This document shows positions 31,125 through 41,644 of a DNA stretch of 64,000 nucleotides, piece after piece. The notes under the pieces were generated by a model. That model worked only from the letters and a program-made list of their open reading frames with translations. It did no database searches and was not told the origin of the DNA. Numbering within the stretch: position 1 is the first letter of the stretch; each line of letters begins with the position of its first letter. Origin of the DNA: Lithodes maja (taxonomy: Eukaryota > Arthropoda > Malacostraca > Decapoda > Lithodidae); contig JBAKBP010012248.1 of the NCBI GenBank assembly GCA_037953745.1, positions 1 through 64,000 on the forward strand. The letters run 5' to 3'. The translations under genes and the position numbers were made by a program.

Positions 31125-32943
31125 TGTGACGCACCCAGTGCGTGGCAACGCAACCTGATTGTACTCCTTGGTACTCCACTGTACCGCCACTGTGCGGTAC
31201 CTCTGTACCGCTGTACCGTGCTGGCTGCCTATATTGAGTGTGACAACGTATAACTATGTTCTTTGTATCTCTGCAAAGGTCTCGTCATGTGCTAACCAGT
31301 GGTGGGTTTTGTTTTAAGCCATGTCGAGACCTTCCATTTAATATGTAGTATCAATAGAGAAGTTGATAGATAAGACAATGGGAGTTCAGAGAGAGAGAGT
31401 GAGTTGGGCTTCAGAGCGAGAGGGTAGCAATGCGCCACGCTGCCGGGGGGGTGGTTGCCAGACGTATGGACCGGTTGGCAGCCTTGCGCTTATAGCTAGG
31501 CGCGACAGGGTTGGTAGTCCATTGCCGCCTGCCTATGCTGCCTGGGCTGCCCATGTTGTCGTACTGCACATTGCCTGGAGGCTCGCTGTGTGTTCCATGA
31601 TCAGGTTGCCTAGAACCTTTGAGATTCTAACATCCCTTGCCCTCTCTCCCAACTTCTCACGGTTGCACTCTTTCTCTCTGACGACATTACTCTCATTTCA
31701 TTCTTCTCTCTATTTAAATGCATAACCTTCCCTTGAGGTCCTAAAGGAGTTTCAGCACTCACCTCTCGTATTACTCTTAGGACAAGCATATATTTACATG
31801 TATTAGATTTAAGGGGTTAATGTGAACAGCGATCTTCTTGATGAGGATAGTTGGTGAACGTTCTACATGTTCACGAGTTATATGCCCAGCTCATCATCCA
31901 ATTTGTGACTAGACTAGTGCCATGTGTAAGAGCCCGACCATGCCCAGGAGTTGTCTGTAGAGGGGCGAGGACTTAGCCTTGATTTGCCTACCGAGCCAGG
32001 AGCGAGTGTAGTACCAGAGACTACAGCTCGCTCGTAGTGCCGGTATAGTAGAGTAACGTAATTTATCTGTCCTTGTGTTCTCTGCAGTCTTTTCCTGGGT
32101 TCTCGCTTTCGGTGCTGGGACTCGTTGTTCCTGTGACTTGGCCTGCTAGCTAGAACACATGGGGATGATGAGTGGGTTATATCTTTATTTTACTATGCAT
32201 TGCAGCTCTCTTTAAGTTTATGTATGTAACACTTTACAATACACATTACTCACACACAAGACAACACTATTAATACTTTCATGTATCAATTAACTGCACT
32301 GTCGTTTTGCTGCTGTGTCCAGAGTTCTGTTGCGTAGGGCGCATACGGACTCAGAGGGGAGACAGAGTGAGAGAAGCGAAGTAGCCTATGCGGTAGTAGG
32401 CTACCGGCGCAGTACTGTTGCCTGCAACCTTTTAGTTATTCCAAGTATAGATTCATTCTTATAATAAGTGACTACTATTTATGTTCCTTCCATGTGTATT
32501 ATTAGGTATCTACTGGATCATGAACATCTTGTATGCTACATGCTAGTGCATGTTAGTAGGGGACAGTTATTCTAGTGCACACGCTTTCAAGTAGGCGTGC
32601 ACATTTGTCATTTAGCATTTCACTGTCATACCTTTAGCCTGCTTCTATTCTACATTATTAGAGGCTTAATATTAACGTAGTTTCTTGAGTATTGCATTTC
32701 TTTAGTAATAACGTAACCTATAAATGTCTGAGGGAGTTTAGCCTCATAGCCTACCCCTGTTGTACACTTTCGCCGAGTTAAGGTACCTTGTTACCATAGA
32801 CGATAACTCTGTAGGGCGTTGGTGCTTTTGTTGTCTGGAGCATATAGTATTTGGGACTGGAATCGAGCGTGTCGTTGTCACATAAGCCATTTCTGTCCTA
32901 CGATCAAGAATCCCGAATATGTATTGCCGATCCAGCCGTAACA
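31125..32943 (+). repeat. 5' LTR of element B
   Basis: 1,819 bp, TGTGACGC to CCGTAACA. It carries a TATTTAAA box at 31711-31718 as promoter candidate. A hairpin-capable GTAGCCTA/TAGGCTAC pair lies near 32381-32403. The GC-rich block near its start is of the CCACTGTGCGGTACC type, shared with the LTRs at 38562 and 47071 but not with those of A or the LTR at 39583. Confidence 0.92.
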
Positions 32944-33186
32944 AAATGGCGACCTTGCACAAGATTCAGTAGTATCCTATCACATGTTTTTTGGAGAACT
33001 ATTCTATGCTACCTAGTAGAGCTGGCTAGAATTTTCTTGCATATTGGAGGAATTTTTATTGTGTCATTATTGTATTGGTGGACTTGCAGATTGTTTCGTT
33101 GGGGGTGTCTAGAGTAGAGTCATTCAAGCATCTTTAACATTTTGTGAGTCGAGACTGCAATTAGTAATAAGCACTTCTTTTTTTTT
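32944..33186 (+). other. Leader and primer binding site of element B
   Basis: The candidate primer binding site TGGCGACCTTGCAC is at 32947-32960, three bases after the LTR. The rest of the ~240-bp leader is the same as in A and C and ends in a T homopolymer just before the ATG. Confidence 0.65.
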
Positions 33187-36100
33187 ATGAACAGCAATTG
33201 TATAACCAGCACTATGTCTAATGACTCATCATTTACGGGGGAGGATAACACGGTACAGCCTAGTGACCAGCAAGTACAACAGATATTTTAGGGAGGGGAG
33301 TGTTATAAGTGGAGAGAGGGATGCCCGGGCATTTTTGCAGACACCTTTGACCGAACAGCGCCTGCAGGCTATTGATTGTTACGGTCTTCGCTGTTTAGCC
33401 ACGGTTTTGGGGCGGGACTGTCCTGACAGTTGGCCCAAGAAGAATTTGGTGGCATGTTTGTTGGGTGATGGCGATGGGGCGGTGGGTGGAGTGGGGTCTT
33501 GGGGGGTTCCCTCCAAGCCTCCATTCCACTCTACCCCTGAGCTGGGCCCTCAGCCAGCGATTCTTAGCACGATGCAGCAGGAGGGTTCTCAATGGCAAGC
33601 TGGCTTACCCGTAAACACGTCTCGGTGTGGATCCCCCATTTTGTGCTCTCCCCCCCCAGGCCTGTCTCCTGAGATGTTATTTCAGCTAGAACTAGCTAAG
33701 CTTAAGTTGCAAGAGAGTCAACAGGCTAGTATAGAACGCATAGAGGTTGCTAGAATCCAAGCCAATCAGGATGCAACCAGGTACCAGGCTGAAATGGATG
33801 TCGAGAAGTCTAGAGTAGAGACCACGGGGCGTCATCTCGGTGGTGGGCACCGGGTTACAGACTCACTTTCGCATTTAATTAAGTTAGTACCCGCATTTGA
33901 TGAGACAGCAGTGACTGAGTTTTTTGCTCGTTTCGAAAAGAAGTGTCGTGAGTATGACTGGCCGGAGGTTAAATGGGCAGCATTAGTTTCATCACGTCTA
34001 GTGGGTAAGGGGTTGAAAGCCTACGATGCACTGTCACTGGACGAGAGTGTAGTGTATGGACTGGTGAAGGAGGCTGTGCTCCGGGCCTACGAACTGCAAC
34101 CCGAAACTTATAGATTGAAGTTCCGTGGCGTGAATAAGAAGAGCGACGTCAGTTTTATGGAGCACGCACAGGACTTAACAGATGCAGGTAATAACTGGTT
34201 TCGGTCCGAGCACGCAGAGTCGGCTGAGGAAATTAAGCAACTTTTCTATCTGGAACAGTTTTACAAATGTACTGGAACCGATCTAACGCTGAACATTAAG
34301 GAAAAATGTCCCAAGACAGTAGAGGAGGCTGCCAAGATGGCAGACCTCAGATTATCATTGATTCGTGGTTGCGGTGCCGCTCAGAGGGCTGAGTCAGGGC
34401 AGAAGGGGCGCTATACCCCACCCACCAGAGTTTTCGATAATAACAAATCCTATGACACACATAACCACACTAAAAGCATTGCACCTAATAACACCTACAA
34501 ACACAAGCCTCTCCCGTTTACTAAAGGTCAGGCCCCTTCTTCGCCCGCACAAGGGAAGAAGCCCATTGGGGATGTGAAATGTTACAAATGTCAGAAGCTA
34601 GGCCATTATTCACGTGAGTGCCCTAGTAACACTCCCGCTAAGCCGGTGTCATTGGTTCACAGTATCGGTGTGTCTCTGAAGGCTGCAGCAACTGGCCGGG
34701 GTAGGTTGTCAGCAGCTGAGGCACACGCGGTAAAGAAGCGTACGGAAGGCTCGACACCTGTCCGGGACACTTTCTGTAGCCATCGGGGGCACGGGTTTGT
34801 GAGCTGGGGGAGTGAACTACGGAGGGTTGACTTGCTGAGGGATACGGGGGCTTCGCAAACTTTGTTGAGGAACTTCACAGGGAAACCGATAAATGCGGCC
34901 AGAGTTGTTGTGGTGCAGGGTATAAATGCTACGAGGTCATACCCACTTGTGAGGTTGGAGTTGAGAGTGGGAGAGGTGTGCAGGGAGCTGGATGTAGGGA
35001 TCGTTGAGTGTTTGCCAGTTGAGGGCGTCGACCTTCTTCTCGGCAACGACTTTGCGGTGCCCACTTCCGGGACTCCACCCTTAGTCGTTGCCGAGAGGGC
35101 GGCCGACGTGGATGGTGAGAATCGGGAATGGGTTGGGAGGTGCCAACAGGATGAGATGGCCTGTGTGGTAACCCGATCTCGCTCTGCGGCTCCTGCACAG
35201 CCTAGCACTCAACCTCGGGGACAGTGGAGGAAGGATCAGGAGAAGGTTGCTAAGGGCAGGAAAAGGGACATTGATTCTGCTGCACTTCTCGGTGATTCGG
35301 TACTTGGACCTATAATAAACACGGGAGTTGACTCTGGCCCAGATATGGGGTGTAACAAGGCAGAGTTGGGTAAGACTTCGCGTGAGGCAAGAGCTGTAGC
35401 GAGAGCCACTAAGGCAGTAGAGCCTACTAGCCGGGGTAATGTCTTATTACAAAACCATCTTGATGCATTGACGCCCAGGGACATTAGTGAGCAGCAGCTG
35501 CAAGACGCTAGCCTAGCTCGTTATAGCAATGGTGCCATAGAGTTGGAGGAAGATGGGGATGCGAAGCCGGGAGATTTCTTTAGGCTCAACAGGATATTGT
35601 ACCGCAGATTTCTAGACCCCAAATCGAAGTGGGAGGGCGGTGCGAGGGTAGTAGACCAGGTGGTTGTTCCAAATAAGTATAGAGAGTCCTTATTGTGTCT
35701 GGCGCATGATGTGCCGGTGGCGGGTCATTTGGGGGTAACAAAAACATTGGCGGCATTGGGCAGGTTTTTCTGGTGGCCTGGGGTCAAGGCTGATGTCTGT
35801 GCATGGGTGGCTGGGTGTGCGACCTGCCAGACAACGGGGAAGCCTAACCAGACAATCCCGAAGGCACCTTTGTTTCCCATACCTGTCACCGGGCCTCCGT
35901 TCAGCAAAGTTGTAGTAGATTTGGTTGGCCCTTTCCCGCCTACTAGTAGTGGCAATAAATTCCTGTTGACAATCATGGATGTGGCTACGAGATACCCGGA
36001 CGCATACCCCATGAGAAACGGCTCGGCAAAGGCAGTTGTTAAAAACTTATTATTGTTCTGTTCCCGTTATGGATTTCCACGTGAGGTGCAGTCAGACCAG

Positions 36101-38281
36101 GGGAGCAATTTTACATCCAAATTATTCAAGCAAACCCTTCAGTTGCACGGTATATGTTCTGTAGTGTCGTCAGCCTACCATCCCGAGAGTCAGGGAGTCT
36201 TGGAGCGGTGGCACTCGACCCTGAAGAGTATGCTACGCTGTTACTGTGCAGAACATGACACTGATTGGGATTTGGGTCTGCCGTATGTTCTGTTCGCTGC
36301 ACGTGAAGTCCCAGGAGAGAGCCTGGGGTTCAGTCCAAATCAACTAGTCTTTGGCCATAATGTGAGAGGACCTTTAAGTATGGTGAAAGAGATCTGGGAG
36401 GGCGAAGAGAAGCCGGGGTCTGTACTTAAATATATCCTTGAGAGCCGGGAGAGACTTATAGGTTGCATGGCAGCGGCAGGTAATAACTTGGTTAATGCAC
36501 AGGCGGTCATGAAGCACCAGTATGACGCCAAGGTGAAGCTTCGGGAGTTTTCGGTGGGTCAGGAGGTAATGTTGCTTTTACCTTTGCCTGGACACCCCCT
36601 TTCTGCCAAGTTCATTGGGCCGTATGTGGTGGCTAAGAAACTGTCCGACCTTGATTATCTCGTTGCAACACCTGACCGTAGAAAAAAACATCAGTTATGT
36701 CATGTTAACCTCATGAAAGAGTATGTGAGACGCCCCTCAGAGCCTCTCACTGTCCCTGTGCTGGCCTGCAGCGGCCAGGGTGGAGAAGGAGGTGGGGACA
36801 GTCATGCTGCTGAGGAGGATAGCTGGGACTGTGTCATTTCCGCGGAACAGTGGGCGGGGAATACTGAACAAGAGGCTAGGCAAGCTGTAAGTCACCTGCC
36901 TGAGCACCAGGGTGCTGCTGTCCTAGGCCTGTTCAGGTCATACCCCTCTGTTTTCGCCGAACACCCAGGTCTCACTACTCAGGTAACGCACGACGTGGAC
37001 GTCGGTGATAATGTGCCCTTCAAGTCAGTGCCCTACCGTGTGCCCCCGGTAAAGTTGCCAGCTTTACGGGAGGAGTTAAAGTACATGGTTGAGAGAGGGA
37101 TGATCACTGAAGGTTATGTGAAGTGGACATCACCCGTCACGTTGCAGCCAAAACCTGACGGCAAGGTGCGGTTCTGCATAGATTTTCGTAGGCTAAATGG
37201 CTTGACCACTACCAACCCTTACCCTTTGCCTCGAGTTGACGACAGCGTGGACAAGATAGGGAATGCAAAGTACCTTACTAAAATTGATCTTGTAAAAGGC
37301 TACTGGCAAGTACCCCTGTCGGACCGAGCTAAGCAAGTTTGTGGTTTTGTGGTAGATGGCAAGACCTACCAATGTAACGTAATGCCTTATGGGCTTAAGA
37401 ACGCACCTGCCACGTTTCAGAACCTGATGAACGATATTTGTGACGAAATCCCTAACTGCACGGTCTACCTTGATGACGTGATAGTGTATGATGACAATTT
37501 TGAAAATCACCTAAGGCACTTAGAGACCCTGTTTGGGAAGTTGCACGATGCTGGGCTGGTGGTGAACCTGAGGAAGTGCGAGTTTGTAAAGGCTACTGTG
37601 CAGTATCTTGGCTTCGTGGTCGGGTTAGGCCGGGTGTGCCCCCCCCTGAGCAAGATACAGGCTATCAATATGTTTCCCAGGCCCACCACTAAGCGCCAGG
37701 TCATGCGGTTCCTAGGTATGATAGGCTATTATAGGCGCTTCATCCGGGGATACTCTACTGTCTTAGCACCGTTAACTGATCTACTGTCGAAGTCAGTGAA
37801 GTTCTGTTGGGCTGCGGAGTGTCAGAGGGCTTTCGACCTAGTCAAGCACCTGCTGTGTACACATCCGATTTTGAGAGCCCCAGACTTTTCCAGGAGTTTT
37901 CAGCTGGCGACTGATGCCAGCGGTGTGGGTGCCGGGGCAGTGTTACTGCAGACTGATTCCGAGGGCTTGGAACACCCAGTGAGCTTCTTTTCTCGCAAGT
38001 TTAATTCGGCACAAAGGAATTACTCGACTATAGAGAAGGAGCTTCTTGCTATCGTTTTGTCGCTCAAACATTTCGAAGTTTATGTTCCAGCCTACGGCCC
38101 GGTAGTGACGATTTATACGGACCATCATCCCTTGAAATTCCTAAATCAGTTTCACAATCGGAATATGCGGTTGACCAGGTGGTCCCTAATGCTCCAAGAG
38201 TATAATCTCAACATTCAGCATATTGCCGGGAGTGAGAACGTGATAGCAGATTGTCTATCAAGGGTTGATGATCCAGGATAG
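33187..38281 (+). pseudogene. Gag-Pol of element B, frameshifted near the N-terminus
   Basis: The native start (MNSNCITSTMSND) is the ATG at 33187, as in A and C. About 34 codons later an extra T turns CAGATGTTTAGGG into CAGATATTTTAGGG, giving an in-frame TAG at 33289-33291. From there on the family 1 frame is open to 38281, with knuckle, protease, integrase, RT (YLDDVIVYDD) and RNase H all intact and nearly identical to C. The open frame can be drawn from an ATG at 33221, but its first ~26 residues are out of frame with family 1 and that start is not native. The coiled coil is shorter than in A or C (KLQESQQASIERI). Confidence 0.85.
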
Positions 38282-38561
38282 TCGTGCACGGTGTGTGGGT
38301 TGAGCAGGAGTAAAATTAGGCTATCATAACGCCGTCCAAAAAGATTATAAAACATAAAATAAACGAGAATTTTTTTTTTTAGTTTTGTAAGTCTTTATTG
38401 TTGTAGCATGATGCATGCGATATTGTGTTTTATGTATAATTCACACTTCAGTTGTTGTGCACCTTTTGCAATTAGTGGCAGCTAAGGGTAGCAGGTCGGT
38501 TGGTTGCCTGTCAGATTTTGATAATGCTTCTAAGGTCGATTATCTAAAATCTTGGGGGGGC
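38282..38561 (+). other. 3' untranslated region and polypurine tract of element B
   Basis: 280 bp with AATAAA near 38360 and the G7 polypurine tract CTTGGGGGGGC just before the LTR at 38562. No envelope gene. Confidence 0.7.
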
Positions 38562-39582
38562 TGTGACGCACCCAGTGCGTGGCAACGCAACCTGATTGTA
38601 CTCCTTGGTACTCCACTGTACCGCCACTGTGCGGTACCTCTGTACCGCTGTACCGTGCTGGCTGCCTATATTGAGTGTGACAACGTATAACTATGTTCTT
38701 TGTATCTCTGCAAAGGTCTCGTCATGTGCTAACCAGTGGTGGGTTTTGTTTTAAGCCATGTCGAGACCTTCCATTTAATATGTAGTATCAATAGAGAAGT
38801 TGATAGATGAGACAATGGGAGTTCAGAGAGAGAGAGTGAGTTGGGCTTCAGAGCGAGAGGGTAGCAATGCGCCACGCTGCCGGGGGGGTGGTTGCCAGAC
38901 GTATGGACCGGTTGGCAGCCTTGCGCTTATAGCTAGGTGCGACAGGGTTGGTAGTCCATTGCCGCCTGCCTATGCTGCCTGGGCTGCCCATGTTGTCGTA
39001 CTGCACATTGCCTGGAGGCTCGCTCTGTGTTCCATGATCAGGTTGCCTAGAACCTTTGAGATTCTAACATCCCTTGCCCTCTCTCCCAACTTCTCACGGT
39101 TGCACTCTTTCTCTCTGACGACATTACTCTCATTTCATTCTTCTCTCTATTTAAATGCATAACCTTCCCTTGAGGTCCTAAAGGAGTTTCAGCACTCACC
39201 TCTCGTATTACTCTTAGGACAAGCATATATTTACATGTATTAGATTTAAGGGGTTAATGTGAACAGCGATCTTCTTGATGAGGATAGTTGGTGAACGTTC
39301 TACATGTTCACGAGTTATATGCCCAGCTCATCATCCAATTTGTGACTAGACTAGTGCCATGTGTAAGAGCCCGACCATGCCCAGGAGTTGTCTGTAGAGG
39401 GGCGAGGACTTAGCCTTGATTTGCCTACCGAGCCAGGAGCGAGTGCAGTACCAGAGACTACAGCTCGCTCGTAGTGCCGGTATAGTAGAGTAACGTAATT
39501 TATCTGTCCTTGTGTTCTCTACAGTCTTTTCCTGGGTTCTCGCTTTCGGTGCTGGGACTCGTTGTTCCTGTGACTTGGCCTG
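38562..39582 (+). repeat. Truncated 3' LTR of element B (1,021 bp)
   Basis: Starts TGTGACGC right after the purine tract and matches the 5' LTR of B closely. It stops after GACTTGGCCTG, where intact LTRs continue CTAGCTAGAACAC. At that point a new TGTGACGC begins (39583). The remaining ~800 bp are not found elsewhere in the window as a separate piece. Confidence 0.9.
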
Positions 39583-41401
39583 TGTGACGCACCCAGTGCG
39601 TGGCAACTTAACCTGATTGTACTCCTTGGTACTCCACTGTGCCGCCGCGGTGCGGTGCCGCTGTGCCGCTGTGCCGTGCTGGCTGCTTATATTGAGTGTG
39701 ACAACGTATAACTATGTTCTTTGTATCTCTGCAAAGGTCTCGTCATGTGCTAACCAGTGGTGGGTTTTGTTTTGAGCCATGTCGAGACCTTCCATTTAAT
39801 ATGTAGTATCAATAGAGAAGTTGATAGATAAGACAATAGGAATTCAGAGAGAGAGAGTGAGTTAGACTTCAGAGCGAGAGGGTAGCAATGCGCCACGCTG
39901 CCGGAGTGGTGGTTGCCAGACGTATGGACCGGTTGGCAGCCTTGCGCTTATAGCTAGGTGCGACAGGGTTGGTAGTACATTGCCGCCTGCCTATGCTGCC
40001 TGGGCTGCCCATGTTGTCGTGCTGCACATTGCCTGGAGGCTCGCTGTGTGTTCCATGATCAGGTTGCCAAGAACCTTTGAGATTCTAACATCCCTTGCCC
40101 TCTCTCCCAATTTCTCACGGTTGCACTCTTTCTCTCTGACGACATTACTCTCATTTCATTCTTCTCTCTATTTAAATGCATACCCTTCCCTTGAGGTCCT
40201 AAAGGAGTTTCAGCACTCACCTCTCGTATTACTCTTAGGACAAGCATATATTTACATGTATTAGATTTAAGGGGTTAATGTGAACAGCGATCTTCTTGAT
40301 GAGGATAGTTGGTGAACGTTCTACATGTTCACGAGTTATATGCCCAGCTCATCATCCAATTTGTGACTAGACTAGTGCCATGTGTAAGAGCCCGACCATG
40401 CCCAGGAGTTGTCTGTAGAGGGGCGAGGACTTAGCCTTGATTTGCCTACCGAGCCAGGAGCGAGTGCAGTACCAGAGACTACAGCTCGCTCGTAGTGCCG
40501 GTATAGTAGAGTAACGTAATTTATCTGTCCTTGTGTTCTCTGCAGTCTTTTCCTGGGTTCTCGCTTTCGGTGCTGGGACTCGTTGTTCCTGTGACTTGGC
40601 CTGCTAGCTAGAACACATGGGGATGATGAGTGGGTGATATCTTTATTTTACTATGCATTGCAGCTCTCTTTAAGTTTATGTATATAACACTTTACAATAC
40701 ACATTACTCACACACAAGACAACACTATTAATACTTTCATGTATCAATTAACTGCACTGTCGTTTTGCTGCTGTGTCCGGAGTTCTATTGCGTAGGGCGC
40801 ATACGGACTCAGAGGGGAGACAGAGTGAGAGAAGCGAAGTAGCCTATGCGGTAGTAGGCTACCGGCGCAGTACTGTTGCCTGCAACCTTTTAGTTATTCC
40901 AAGTATAGATTCATTATTATAATAAGTGACTACTATTTATGTTCCTTCCATGTGTATTATTAGGTATCTACTGGATCATGAACATCTTGTATGCTACATG
41001 CTAGTGCATGTTAGTAGGGGACAGTTATTCTAGTGCACGCGCTTTCAAGTAGGCGTGTACATTTGTCATTTAGCATTTCACTGTCATACCTTTAGCCTGC
41101 TTCTATTCTACATTATTAGAGGCTTAATATTAACGTAGTTTCTTGAGTATTGCATTTCTTTAGTAATAACGTAACCTATAAATGTCTGAGGGAGTTTAGC
41201 CTTATAGCCTACCCCTGTTGTACACTTTCGCCGAGTTAAGGTACCTCGTTACCATAGACGATAACTCTGTAGGGCGTTGGTGCTTTTGTTGTCTGGAGCA
41301 TATAGTATTTGGGACTGGAATCGAGCGTGTCGTTGTCACATAAGCCATTTCTGTCCTACGATCAAGAATCCCGAATATGTATTGCCGATCCAGCCGTAAC
41401 A
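39583..41401 (+). repeat. 5' LTR of element C (A-like subtype)
   Basis: 1,819 bp. Its first part reads GGCAACTTAACC and GCCGCGGTGCGGTGCCGCTG, and it ends the block with GGCTGCTT, closer to the LTRs of A than to C's own 3' LTR. Further differences occur near 39850-39910 (TTAGACTTC, CGGAGTGGTGG). The TATTTAAA box is at 40169-40176. Confidence 0.9.
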
Positions 41402-41644
41402 AAATGGCGACCTTGCACAAGATTCAGTAGTATCCTATCACATGTTTTTTGGAGAACTATTCTATGCTACCTAGTAGAGCTGGCTAGAATTTTCTTGCAT
41501 ATTGGAGGAATTTTTATTGTGTCATTATTGTATTGGTGGACTTGCAGATTGTTTCGTTGGGGGTGTCTAGAGTAGAGTCATTCAAGCATCTTTAACATTT
41601 TGTGAGTCGAGACTGCAATTAGTAAGAAGCACTTCTTTTTTTTT
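41402..41644 (+). other. Leader and primer binding site of element C
   Basis: Candidate primer binding site TGGCGACCTTGCAC at 41405-41418, then a ~225-bp leader ending in nine T directly before the start codon. Confidence 0.65.

Larger units (their letters stand above)
31125..39582 (+). mobile_element. Element B: family 1 retrotransposon with truncated 3' LTR
   Basis: A + strand element with a full 1,819-bp 5' LTR (31125-32943), an internal region nearly identical to A and C, and only the first 1,021 bp of its 3' LTR (38562-39582), where element C's LTR begins. It lies head-to-head with LTR fragment G. The left flank ATAC continues G's sequence, as expected if B had inserted into G, but the rest of G is not found to the right. 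Its gag-pol is interrupted by one early frameshift. Confidence 0.88.

Noticed and set aside
33221..33300. ATG at 33221 as the start of B's polyprotein
   Set aside because: Its first ~26 residues are out of frame with the conserved N-terminus of A and C; the native ATG is at 33187 and the frame is broken at 33289.
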